A stretch of DNA of 20,353 nucleotides from DATELY01 sp035276085 (GCA_035276085.1 DATELY010000001.1:1-20353); one strand, 5' to 3'. Shown: positions 9,706 to 14,827, numbered from the stretch's first letter. Numbers and translations: made by a program. The notes: a model not told the origin generated them from the letters alone.

Positions 9706-9792
9706 GAGCTACGAAGTAAGCGATTAAGCTACCGCCTCGGGAACGCGCTGCCGATTAACTAATTCAGTTTGAAATCGGTGTTGGTGTATCAG

Positions 9793-9849
9793 GGAACTTG
9801 GGAGTTCCTCATTTCTTGGAATCACTCTTCCAATGGGATCTTTTCCTTC
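9793..9849 (+). terminator. Possible weak terminator after the nuclease-helicase gene
   Basis: Two consecutive 6-bp hairpins, GGAACT-TGGG-AGTTCC and TTGGAA-TCACTC-TTCCAA, are followed by a short T-rich run. The stems are short, so efficiency is doubtful, but the position about 90 bases beyond the stop suits operon termination. Confidence 0.3.
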
Positions 9850-10430
9850 GGCTAGATGACGGCTCACCGGACCATGACGCACAATGCGACGCTGCGAGCT
9901 TCATCAAATAGCTAACGGCACGCGCAGCTCGCGAGATGTACTCGCATCAACGCAGCACTGAGACACACGCCATGCTTTCGCACGAAGCAGTTGCACACGT
10001 AATAAAGCGTGCTAATCTCCGCGCGTATTCATTGACACGCGGCCGCGCGCCGCACAACTGAAGCGAAACTGAAATGCTCTCCATCCACGGAACAGCCATG
10101 CAAAGCACGCTACGCGAATTAAATCGCGCCGCGGTCGGCTGCCCGTCGATTACGGGTAGCTGGTCACGGCCTGTCGCGAAAAATCATCGCGACTTCGGGA
10201 CCGAACTCGATCGGTAACCGCCTTTAGGGCTCTTTGCCCCCGAAGGCGCAAGCCGGACGGGGCACCCACGGGAGCCTAGCCACCTGAGATCCCTCTCAGA
10301 GTCGGCGAAAACCACCCAAAACAGTGTTCCGTCCGCGAGGTAAAGCCCTCGATACGGATTCGTACGCGCTACGCGTATGGACCCCTGCGCCGCACGTTCG
10401 GCCAGGACGCTGTTTAACAATCAGAAATTG

Positions 10431-10450
10431 ATCAGGGCTCTCACCCTGAT
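10431..10450 (+). other. Perfect 7-bp hairpin upstream of the tRNA array
   Basis: ATCAGGG (10431-10437) pairs perfectly with CCCTGAT (10444-10450) around the loop CTCTCA. Only TT follows, so it is not a classical terminator. It may be a leader structure of the tRNA transcript or an operator. Confidence 0.3.
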
Positions 10451-10603
10451 TTCGCATTGCGCACTGAATTCTTCAGCGGCGCGGCACGCGCGCGCGTCGA
10501 ACACGCGGTGATGTGTTTGTGAAGTGGAGGGTGAGAGCCCGGAGCTGGTGAGAAATTTTTTGAAGCACGTGAAAGCGTGAGGGTCTCACTCGCTCTGAAA
10601 TTT

Positions 10604-10679
10604 GCGGATGTAGCTCAATTGGCAGAGCGCGAGTCTTCCAAACTCGAGGTCATGGGTTCGATCCCCATCGTCCGCCCCA
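10604..10679 (+). tRNA. tRNA-Gly(TCC)
   Basis: A full cloverleaf: acceptor GCGGATG/CGTCCGC, anticodon stem CGAGT/ACTCG with loop CTTCCAA (anticodon 10637-10639), T-loop TTCGATC, encoded CCA. It is the first tRNA of the array. Confidence 0.95.
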
Positions 10680-10737
10680 GATTTCGATGCACGTTGCGAC
10701 TCTCATGCGAGTTGAACGTGTGCATCTTAGTTGATTC

Positions 10738-10814
10738 GCGGATGTAGTTCAGTCAGGCAGAACACGACGTCGCCAACGTCGAGGCCATGGGTTCGAGTCC
10801 CATCGTCCGCACCA
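10738..10814 (+). tRNA. tRNA-Gly(GCC) with C33
   Basis: Acceptor GCGGATG/CGTCCGC, anticodon stem CGACG/CGTCG, loop TCGCCAA with GCC at 10772-10774, and encoded CCA. Position 33 is C (10771) instead of the almost universal U, while the rest of the cloverleaf is intact. Confidence 0.93.
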
Positions 10815-10823
10815 CTCAAGTTT

Positions 10824-10908
10824 GCCGACGTGGTTGAACTGGCAGACACGCCAGCCCGAGGAGCTGGTAGCGAAAGCTTTGCCGGTTCGAGTCCGGCCGT
10901 CGGCACCA
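10824..10908 (+). tRNA. tRNA-Leu(GAG) with C33
   Basis: A class II tRNA with variable arm AGCGAAAGCT. Acceptor GCCGACG/CGTCGGC, anticodon stem CCAGC/GCTGG, loop CCGAGGA with GAG at 10858-10860 and C33 at 10857. CCA is encoded. It lies 40 bases before the rtcB start. Confidence 0.93.
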
Positions 10909-10948
10909 ATGTGTGATTTCGTTCGTTAAACCACATAAGGAGAATGTC

Positions 10949-12166
10949 ATGAGCCTCGAGGAAATGACGAAGATCGACAACCTGAAGTCATGGATCTCGG
11001 GTGTCGACATCGATTGGGACACGGTGAAGCAGCTGCGCAACATCGCGGAGCTGCCGATCCTCGCAGGTCACGTGGCCGTGATGCCGGACGTGCATCTCGG
11101 CAAGGGCGCAACTGTGGGATCGGTGATTCCGACCAAGGGCGCGATCATTCCGGCTGCGGTCGGCGTGGACATCGGCTGCGGTATGGCGGCCGTGCGCACG
11201 GAGATCTCCGCGAATCAGTTGCCGGACTCGCTGCGTCGACTGCGCTTGCGCATCGAAGAGCGTGTGCCGGTCGGATTCAACTCGCACGATCGACCGCTCA
11301 ATCCTCTGCACGATGGCTTGCGCGGGGTTGCACTGTCGAATGCCGGCAAGAAGATGGCGGAGCGGTACAACACGCTCAAGATCATGGACGTCATCGGCAA
11401 GCACGACCACAAGCGCACGTACAACCAGCTGGGAACGCTGGGCGGCGGCAACCACTTCATCGAGCTGTGTGTCGATGAGTCGAACGGCGTGTGGGTAATG
11501 CTTCACTCCGGCTCGCGCAACATCGGCAAGACGATCGGGGAGACGGCGATCCACATGGCGCGCCAGATTGCGGAACGCGAGGAGCGCGGGCTGCGTGACC
11601 GCGACCTTGCGTGGCTTGACGAAGGTTCGGCCGAGTTCGACATGTACGTCGAAGGCCTGCGCTGGGCGCAAGACTATGCGGCTCACAACCGCGCTTTGAT
11701 GATGCACGAGGTGCTGGTCGCGCTTCGTGAGGAGTTCGGGCGCGAGATCGCGATGTTCGAGAACGCAGTCCAGTGTCACCACAACTATGCATCGGTCGAA
11801 GAGCACTTCGGCCAACAGGTGTGGGTAACCCGCAAGGGCGCGGTATCGGCGCGTCGCGACGAGCTCGGCATCATCCCTGGCTCAATGGGTGCCAAGTCGT
11901 TCATCGTGCGCGGTAAGGGCAATGCAGATTCGTATTGCTCCTGCTCGCATGGCGCCGGTCGTCGCCTCTCTCGCGGCGCTGCGAAGCGGACTTACACGCT
12001 CGCGGATCTGAAGAGGCAGACGGAAGGCGTCGAGTGCCGCAAGGACGAAGGCGTGCTCGATGAGATCCCGGGCGCCTACAAGGACATCGATATGGTCATG
12101 GCTGCGCAGGCCGACCTCGTCGACGTCGTACATACCTTGAAGCAAGTGATGTGCATCAAGGGTTGA
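10949..12166 (+). CDS. rtcB: RtcB 3'-5' RNA ligase
   Basis: RtcB joins a 2',3'-cyclic phosphate (or 3'-phosphate) end to a 5'-OH end using GTP and Mn2+, repairing RNAs cut by ribotoxins and, in archaea and animals, ligating tRNA exons. This 405-residue protein closely follows E. coli RtcB: VMPDVHLGKGAT, GAIIPAAVGVDIGCGM (C77), GGGNHFIE (H169), HSGSR (H186), CHHNY, GSMGAKSFIVRG, CSCSHGAGR with the guanylylated His at 334, and ECRKDEGVLDEIPGAYKD. ATG 10949 is chosen because TAAGGAG (10936-10942) is six bases upstream and the length equals the family norm; an upstream GTG at 10913 lacks support. It lies inside the tRNA array, between tRNA-Leu(GAG) and the interrupted tRNA-Trp, so it is probably co-transcribed with tRNAs. 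No rtcA, rtcR or archease gene is visible. Confidence 0.97.
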   Translation: MSLEEMTKIDNLKSWISGVDIDWDTVKQLRNIAELPILAGHVAVMPDVHLGKGATVGSVIPTKGAIIPAAVGVDIGCGMAAVRTEISANQLPDSLRRLRLRIEERVPVGFNSHDRPLNPLHDGLRGVALSNAGKKMAERYNTLKIMDVIGKHDHKRTYNQLGTLGGGNHFIELCVDESNGVWVMLHSGSRNIGKTIGETAIHMARQIAEREERGLRDRDLAWLDEGSAEFDMYVEGLRWAQDYAAHNRALMMHEVLVALREEFGREIAMFENAVQCHHNYASVEEHFGQQVWVTRKGAVSARRDELGIIPGSMGAKSFIVRGKGNADSYCSCSHGAGRRLSRGAAKRTYTLADLKRQTEGVECRKDEGVLDEIPGAYKDIDMVMAAQADLVDVVHTLKQVMCIKG

Positions 12167-12179
12167 TGTCTCTTCGAGG

Positions 12180-12203
12180 GTTGGGTGTACGGATGCACCC
12201 GAC
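12180..12203 (+). other. Hairpin between rtcB and the interrupted tRNA-Trp
   Basis: GGGTGTA (12183-12189) pairs with TGCACCC (12194-12200) around CGGA, and three more pairs extend the base. No T-run follows. It could protect the rtcB mRNA 3' end when the downstream tRNA is processed out. Confidence 0.4.
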
Positions 12204-12233
12204 TCTCACTCTGCACCGGTAGCTCAATTGGTA

Positions 12234-12258
12234 TGGTCGAGACCATTTCCGTTGGTCG
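12234..12258 (+). other. 25-base insert in the D-loop of tRNA-Trp
   Basis: The insert begins and ends with the direct repeat TGGTCG (12234-12239, 12253-12258). Two alternative hairpins are possible. One is ATGGTC/GACCAT (12233-12246). The other is GACCA-TTTCCGT-TGGTC (12241-12257), which has the exact 5-bp, 7-base geometry of an anticodon arm with U33 and TCC. The boundaries can slide slightly because of the repeats. Confidence 0.6.
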
Positions 12259-12271
12259 GAGTTGCGGTTTC

Positions 12272-12323
12272 GCCGCTCCTGCGCGTCCATGCGCCCGCGG
12301 CATTCGCACATCCGTGTGCAGCA
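12272..12323 (+). other. 52-base structured insert (candidate intron) in the tRNA-Trp anticodon
   Basis: The insert lies between C34 (12271) and C35 (12324). Hairpin 1 has GCCGC (12272-12276) with GCGGC (12297-12301) and an inner GCGC/GCGC stem. Hairpin 2 is GCACA-TCCG-TGTGC (12306-12319), followed by AGCA. In the precursor the anticodon stem is extended to 7 bp (12264-12270 with 12326-12332). It is far too short for a group I or II intron, and no clear archaeal bulge-helix-bulge is seen. Confidence 0.6.
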
Positions 12324-12379
12324 CAAAACCGCCTGTTGGGGGTTCGAGTCCCTCCCGGTGTGCCACTTTTTCAAATGAT

Positions 12380-12464
12380 CCGTTCCTGGCGGAACTGGTA
12401 GACGCGCTGGGCTCAGAACTCAGTGTCTTCGGACATCCCGGTTCGACTCCGGGGGAACGGACCA
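12380..12464 (+). tRNA. tRNA-Leu(CAG)
   Basis: Class II. Acceptor CCGTTCC/GGAACGG, anticodon stem CTGGG/CTCAG (one G-U), loop CTCAGAA with CAG at 12424-12426, variable arm TGTC-TTCG-GACA, encoded CCA. Confidence 0.95.
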
Positions 12465-12482
12465 CAACATCGTCTGATCTAC

Positions 12483-12694
12483 GCGGGCGTAGCGGAAAAG
12501 GTAAACGCGACCCTAAAACGTGAAGAGGGAAAGCCGAAGAGGCTACGCGGGTAATCAGCCGAGGCACGTGGTTGCGGATGCACCGAATGGCTACGCGAGT
12601 GGTCGCCAGGGAAGCGCGTTTCCAAGCCGACGCTGTCTTCGAGTAATGATCGGAGTTCCGCGATGTGCAGGTTCGAATCCTGTCGCCCGCACCA
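12483..12694 (+). tRNA. Aberrant tRNA-like gene (212 bases), identity unresolved
   Basis: The ends form a perfect acceptor, GCGGGCG/CGCCCGC, with A73, encoded CCA and a good T-arm (GCAGG-TTCGAAT-CCTGT, 12667-12683). After the acceptor come a Leu-like D-arm (12492-12508), a possible anticodon arm ACCCT/AGGGA with an oversized 11-base loop (12515-12525), and a class II-like variable hairpin AGCC-GAAGA-GGCT (12532-12544). Then 120 unexplained bases (12547-12666) precede the T-arm. Without them the unit is 92 bases, close to class II size. The anticodon cannot be read with confidence; Leu, Ser and Tyr are all possible. It may be a decayed gene, two fused tRNAs, or a second interrupted tRNA. Confidence 0.5.
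12533..12612 (+). repeat. Diverged tandem duplication inside the aberrant tRNA-like gene
   Basis: The segment around GGCTACGCGGGT (12541-12552) recurs as GGCTACGCGAGT (12589-12600), 48 bases later. CCGAA stands before both copies and a TC-GCC segment behind both. Both copies can fold as small hairpins: GGCT...AGCC (12541-12544 with 12557-12560) and TGGC...GCCA (12588-12591 with 12605-12608), resembling D-arms. Confidence 0.5.
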
Positions 12695-12710
12695 ATACTT
12701 CTTGAGCCGT

Positions 12711-12798
12711 GCGCTCCTGGTTGGAACTGGAAGACACGCCGCGCTTAAAACGCGGTGCTCATTCGAGCGTGCCGGTTCGAATCCGGCGGAGCGCACCA
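12711..12798 (+). tRNA. tRNA-Leu(TAA)
   Basis: Class II. Acceptor GCGCTCC/GGAGCGC, anticodon stem CCGCG/CGCGG, loop CTTAAAA with TAA at 12746-12748, variable arm GCTC-ATTC-GAGC, encoded CCA. Confidence 0.95.
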
Positions 12799-12814
12799 CT
12801 GGTTCGATTCTTTC

Positions 12815-12900
12815 GCGTCCCTGGTTGGAATTGGAATACACGCTGCGCTCAAAACGCAGTGCCTTCGGGCATGCCGGTTCGAATCCGGCGGGACGCACCA
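12815..12900 (+). tRNA. tRNA-Leu(CAA)
   Basis: Class II. Acceptor GCGTCCC/GGGACGC, anticodon stem CTGCG/CGCAG, loop CTCAAAA with CAA at 12850-12852, variable arm TGCC-TTCG-GGCA, encoded CCA. It is closely similar to the preceding Leu gene, suggesting duplication. Confidence 0.95.
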
Positions 12901-12908
12901 GTTTCTGC

Positions 12909-12985
12909 GGATCGTTAGCTCAATTGGCCAGAGCATCCGGTTCTTACCCGGCAGGTTGAAGGTTCGATTCCTTCACGGTCCACCA
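12909..12985 (+). tRNA. tRNA-Lys(CTT)
   Basis: Acceptor GGATCGT/ACGGTCC, anticodon loop TTCTTAC with CTT at 12943-12945, T-loop TTCGATT, encoded CCA. The outermost anticodon-stem pair (27-43) is a T-C mismatch. The GG.TCGTTAGCTCA start resembles E. coli tRNA-Lys. Confidence 0.92.
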
Positions 12986-13001
12986 ACATCACCTTGTGCA
13001 G

Positions 13002-13076
13002 GGGCGTGTAGCTCAAGGGTTAGAGCATCCGGCTTTTAACCGGACGGCGAGGGTTCGATCCCCTCCGCGCCCACCA
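13002..13076 (+). tRNA. tRNA-Lys(TTT)
   Basis: Acceptor GGGCGTG/CGCGCCC, anticodon stem TCCGG/CCGGA, loop CTTTTAA with TTT at 13035-13037, encoded CCA. Confidence 0.95.
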
Positions 13077-13078
13077 CT

Positions 13079-13152
13079 TGGGGCTTCGTCTAGCGGCAGG
13101 ACATCGCGCTTTGAACGCGAGAACTCAGGTTCGAACCCTGGAGCCCCAGCCA
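13079..13152 (+). tRNA. tRNA-Gln(TTG)
   Basis: Acceptor TGGGGCT/AGCCCCA with the U1-A72 pair typical of Gln, anticodon stem TCGCG/CGCGA, loop CTTTGAA with TTG at 13111-13113, encoded CCA. Confidence 0.95.
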
Positions 13153-13167
13153 CACGCGATTGCGAAT

Positions 13168-13243
13168 GCCACGTTAACTCAGCGGCCAGAGTGCTCGCCT
13201 GTCTAGCGAGAAGTCACGGGTTCGAATCCCGTACGTGGCGCCA
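13168..13243 (+). tRNA. tRNA-Asp(GTC) with U37
   Basis: Acceptor GCCACGT/ACGTGGC, anticodon stem CTCGC/GCGAG, loop CTGTCTA with GTC at 13201-13203, G73 as in Asp, encoded CCA. Position 37 is T where a purine is expected. Confidence 0.92.
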
Positions 13244-13249
13244 GATCAC

Positions 13250-13325
13250 GCACCGATAGCTCAGCTGGTAGAGCGCCTGGTTGAAGCCCAGGAGGCCGCA
13301 GGGTCGAAACCTGCTCGGTGCACCA
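13250..13325 (+). tRNA. tRNA-Phe(GAA)
   Basis: Acceptor GCACCGA/TCGGTGC, anticodon stem CCTGG/CCAGG, loop TTGAAGC with GAA at 13283-13285, A73, encoded CCA. The T-loop is GTCGAAA, so the conserved T54 is replaced by G. Confidence 0.93.
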
Positions 13326-13335
13326 CTTTCATCGT

Positions 13336-13411
13336 TGGCCAGTAGCTCAGTTGGCAGAGCACTCCGCTGTTACCGGAGCCGTCACAGGTTCGAGTCCTGT
13401 CTGGCCAGCCA
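13336..13411 (+). tRNA. tRNA-Asn(GTT)
   Basis: Acceptor TGGCCAG/CTGGCCA, anticodon stem CTCCG/CGGAG, loop CTGTTAC with GTT at 13369-13371, G73, encoded CCA. Confidence 0.95.
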
Positions 13412-13445
13412 CATCTTTTGAATAGCGAACCAAGAGGAGAACGCG

Positions 13446-13688
13446 ATGACTTCGATCAAAGAGATGGTGGCGAACGGCCGCAAAGTTCGATTCACGCACT
13501 ACAAGTCCGGTGAGCTCTGGTACGAGACGGAGTGCGGATTCGCATTCCCTGTACCGACCGCGGATGCAGGCGACGGATGTTTCCTAGCTGAAGACAAGGC
13601 GCTGCTGTTCATGCGCTACATCAGGAAGCACAAAGAGGTGCTCGATCACGCGCGTGCTGACGCTGAGTCCGCCGACCAACAGCCATAG
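13446..13688 (+). CDS. Small hypothetical protein inside the tRNA array
   Basis: An 80-residue soluble protein preceded by AGAGGAG (13433-13439), six bases before the ATG, so expression is likely. It has no signal peptide or membrane segment. Features are an N-terminal basic stretch (KEMVANGRKVRF), an aromatic core (HYKSGELWYETECGFAFPVP), an acidic turn (DAGDGCFLAEDKA) and a basic helix (LLFMRYIRKHKEV). I do not recognise a named domain and assign no function. It sits between tRNA-Asn and a pair of structured repeats, and co-transcription with the tRNAs would tie it to the array. Confidence 0.8.
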   Translation: MTSIKEMVANGRKVRFTHYKSGELWYETECGFAFPVPTADAGDGCFLAEDKALLFMRYIRKHKEVLDHARADAESADQQP

Positions 13689-13693
13689 GTGAA

Positions 13694-13789
13694 GTCCCTT
13701 TACGCGAGGTCCCGAAGGCCCGGCCTCGCGAGAGCTCGGAACTCACTCTTGGGACACACGGGACGCGCGCGAACACGCGCGTTCGGGCC
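13694..13789 (+). repeat. Structured element copy A of a tandem pair
   Basis: This copy contains stem 1, CGCGAGG (13703-13709) with CCTCGCG (13724-13730); stem 2, AGAG (13731-13734) with CTCT (13746-13749); the motif TTGGGAC; and stem 3, ACGCGCG (13763-13769) with CGCGCGT (13776-13782). It ends in CGGGCC. A second copy with the same order of parts follows about 121 bases later. Confidence 0.5.
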
Positions 13790-13812
13790 GCACTGATTCG
13801 ACGCTTTGACCA

Positions 13813-13917
13813 GGCCCTTTGCGCGAGAGTCCACCGCCCCAACCTCGCGAGGAGCATAGATACGCCTCCTTGGGACGAACGGGAACGCCGCAGATTCTGC
13901 GGTCAGTACTCGGGGCC
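13813..13917 (+). repeat. Structured element copy B of a tandem pair
   Basis: The parts come in the same order as in copy A: CCCTTT, stem 1 CGCGAG (13822-13827) with CTCGCG (13844-13849), stem 2 AGGAG (13850-13854) with CTCCT (13866-13870), TTGGGAC, an ACGGGA segment, and stem 3 CCGCAG-ATT-CTGCGG (13888-13902). GGCCC (13813-13817) can close with GGGCC (13913-13917). Stem 3 differs in sequence from copy A yet is still fully paired, which suggests selection on RNA structure. Confidence 0.5.
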
Positions 13918-13928
13918 CCAACACACTC

Positions 13929-14003
13929 GCACGTATAGCTCAGCGGGAGAGCGCCGCTCTTACAAAGCGGAAGTCCTTGGTTCAATCCCAAGTGCGTGCG
14001 CCA
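13929..14003 (+). tRNA. tRNA-Val(TAC)
   Basis: Acceptor GCACGTA/TGCGTGC, anticodon stem CCGCT/AGCGG, loop CTTACAA with TAC at 13961-13963, G73, encoded CCA. Confidence 0.93.
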
Positions 14004-14009
14004 CTTCAT

Positions 14010-14087
14010 GCGACGTTAGCTCAGATGGAACAGAGCGCCGGTTTGCGATGCCGGAGGCCGAAGGTTCAAGTCCTTCACGTCGCACCA
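14010..14087 (+). tRNA. tRNA-Arg(GCG)
   Basis: Acceptor GCGACGT/ACGTCGC, anticodon stem CCGGT/GCCGG, loop TTGCGAT with GCG at 14045-14047, A73, encoded CCA. Bacteria normally read CGN with an ACG anticodon edited to inosine by TadA; a G34 version does not need that editing. Confidence 0.9.
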
Positions 14088-14094
14088 CATGTTC

Positions 14095-14171
14095 GCTCTC
14101 ATCGTCTAGTTGGACCAGGACACCTCCCTCTCACGGAGAAGACTGGAGTTCGAATCTCCATGAGAGCGCCA
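14095..14171 (+). tRNA. tRNA-Glu(CTC)
   Basis: Acceptor GCTCTCA/TGAGAGC, loop CTCTCAC with CTC at 14130-14132, G73, encoded CCA. D-arm TCGTCTAG is typical of Glu. Pair 27-43 of the anticodon stem is mismatched (C-A). Confidence 0.93.
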
Positions 14172-14177
14172 CTGTTC

Positions 14178-14255
14178 GTTCCCGTCGTCTAGCCCGGCTC
14201 AGGACGCCGCCCTTTCAAGGCGAGAACACGAGTTCGAATCTCGTCGGGAACACCA
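14178..14255 (+). tRNA. tRNA-Glu(TTC)
   Basis: Acceptor GTTCCCG/CGGGAAC, loop CTTTCAA with TTC at 14214-14216, T-loop TTCGAAT, encoded CCA. It has the same Glu-type D-arm as the preceding gene and a C-A mismatch at 27-43. Confidence 0.93.
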
Positions 14256-14287
14256 ACCACGCGCGCATCTGGCGCGTACGAATTGAT

Positions 14288-14362
14288 TGGGAAGTCGTCT
14301 AACCGGCAGGACAGCGGACTCTGACTCCGCGAATGTGGGTTCGAGCCCTACCTTCCCAACCA
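14288..14362 (+). tRNA. tRNA-Gln(CTG)
   Basis: Acceptor TGGGAAG/CTTCCCA with the Gln-type U1-A72, anticodon stem GCGGA/TCCGC, loop CTCTGAC with CTG at 14321-14323, encoded CCA. Confidence 0.93.
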
Positions 14363-14378
14363 ACGCAAAGCTCACGAT

Positions 14379-14456
14379 GGTGGCGTTAGCTCAGTCGGTC
14401 AGAGTCCCGAGCTGTGAACTCGGAGGTCGTGGGTTCGAACCCCACACGTCGCCCCA
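14379..14456 (+). tRNA. tRNA-His(GTG)
   Basis: Acceptor GTGGCGT/ACGTCGC, with an additional G(-1) at 14379 opposite C73, the His identity pair. Anticodon stem CCGAG/CTCGG, loop CTGTGAA with GTG at 14414-14416, encoded CCA. Confidence 0.93.
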
Positions 14457-14464
14457 ACTTCAAC

Positions 14465-14540
14465 GCCGAGATAGCTCAGCAGGCAGAGCAGCTGCTTCGT
14501 AAGCAGCATGTGGTCGGTTCGACTCCGACTCTCGGCTCCA
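14465..14540 (+). tRNA. tRNA-Thr(CGT)
   Basis: Acceptor GCCGAGA/TCTCGGC, anticodon stem GCTGC/GCAGC, loop TTCGTAA with CGT at 14498-14500, T73, encoded CCA. Confidence 0.94.
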
Positions 14541-14551
14541 TACTCTTGATC

Positions 14552-14639
14552 GCACTCGTGGCCGAGCGGCTGAAGGCGCCGGACTGCAATTCCGGTGAGC
14601 ACATGCTCCACGTCAGTTCGAATCTGACCGAGTGCTCCA
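14552..14639 (+). tRNA. tRNA-Cys(GCA) with a class II variable arm
   Basis: Acceptor GCACTCG/CGAGTGC, anticodon stem CCGGA/TCCGG, loop CTGCAAT with GCA at 14586-14588, T73 (the Cys discriminator), encoded CCA. A long variable arm, GAGCA-CA-TGCTC, sits where ordinary tRNA-Cys has four or five bases. The D-arm (TGGCCGAGCGGC) also looks Ser/Leu-like. It is 88 bases long. Confidence 0.9.
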
Positions 14640-14650
14640 CTCTCTTCTTC

Positions 14651-14729
14651 AGGGACTTAGCGCAGCCTGGTCAGCGCACCTGCCTTGGGCGGAGGGGGGT
14701 CGCGAGTTCGAATCTCGCAGTCCCTACCA
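14651..14729 (+). tRNA. tRNA-Pro(TGG)
   Basis: Acceptor AGGGACT/AGTCCCT, D-arm GCGCAGCCTGGTCAGCGC typical of Pro, loop CTTGGGC with TGG at 14686-14688, encoded CCA. The anticodon stem CCTGC/GGAGG contains a G-G mismatch. Confidence 0.92.
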
Positions 14730-14737
14730 TTTTCATT

Positions 14738-14814
14738 CTCGATGTAGCTCAGCTTGGCAGAGCGCTTCGTTCGGGACGAAGAGGCCGCGCGTTCGAGTCG
14801 CGCCATCGAGACCA
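14738..14814 (+). tRNA. tRNA-Pro(CGG)
   Basis: Acceptor CTCGATG/CATCGAG, anticodon stem CTTCG/CGAAG, loop TTCGGGA with CGG at 14772-14774, A73, encoded CCA. Confidence 0.94.
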
Positions 14815-14827
14815 CTTTTTCTTCTAT

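Larger units (their letters stand above)
9706..10603. other. About 900 bases without a convincing gene; hairpins before the tRNA array
   Basis: All frames are short or broken and none has a persuasive ribosome site. Two small hairpins lie close behind the nuclease-helicase gene: GGAACT/AGTTCC (793-798 with 803-808, after 9000) and TTGGAA/TTCCAA (9816-9821 with 9828-9833). The second is followed by a T-rich stretch (ATCTTTTCC) and may act as a weak terminator. Another hairpin lies at 10431-10450. The promoter of the tRNA array should be in this region, but I cannot point to a good -35/-10 pair. Confidence 0.5.
12213..12365 (+). tRNA. tRNA-Trp(CCA) interrupted by two insertions
   Basis: The two ends make a good tRNA: acceptor GCACCGG/CCGGTGT (one G-U), T-arm GGGGG-TTCGAGT-CCCTC, G73, and encoded CCA. 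Removing 12234-12258 (25 bases, D-loop) and 12272-12323 (52 bases, between anticodon positions 34 and 35) leaves exactly 76 bases. The D-stem becomes GCTC/GAGT, the anticodon arm GCGGT-TTCCAAA-ACCGC, and the rest aligns without gaps with E. coli tRNA-Trp, including AATTGGTA, CCAAA and TGTT-GG-GG. G73 is also a Trp feature. The 52-base insert starts exactly at the base of a hairpin and contains a second perfect hairpin. The gene lies 46 bases after rtcB. It may be a spliced tRNA or a decayed one; the gapless 76-base result argues against random decay. Confidence 0.75.

Noticed and set aside
10184..10420. 78-residue minus-strand frame in the spacer before the tRNA array
   Set aside because: TTG start with no SD and a low-complexity basic C-terminus. 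Part of it looks protein-like, but nothing supports expression.
12272..12323. Group I or group II intron in tRNA-Trp
   Set aside because: At 52 bases it is far below the size of any self-splicing intron and lacks their core motifs.
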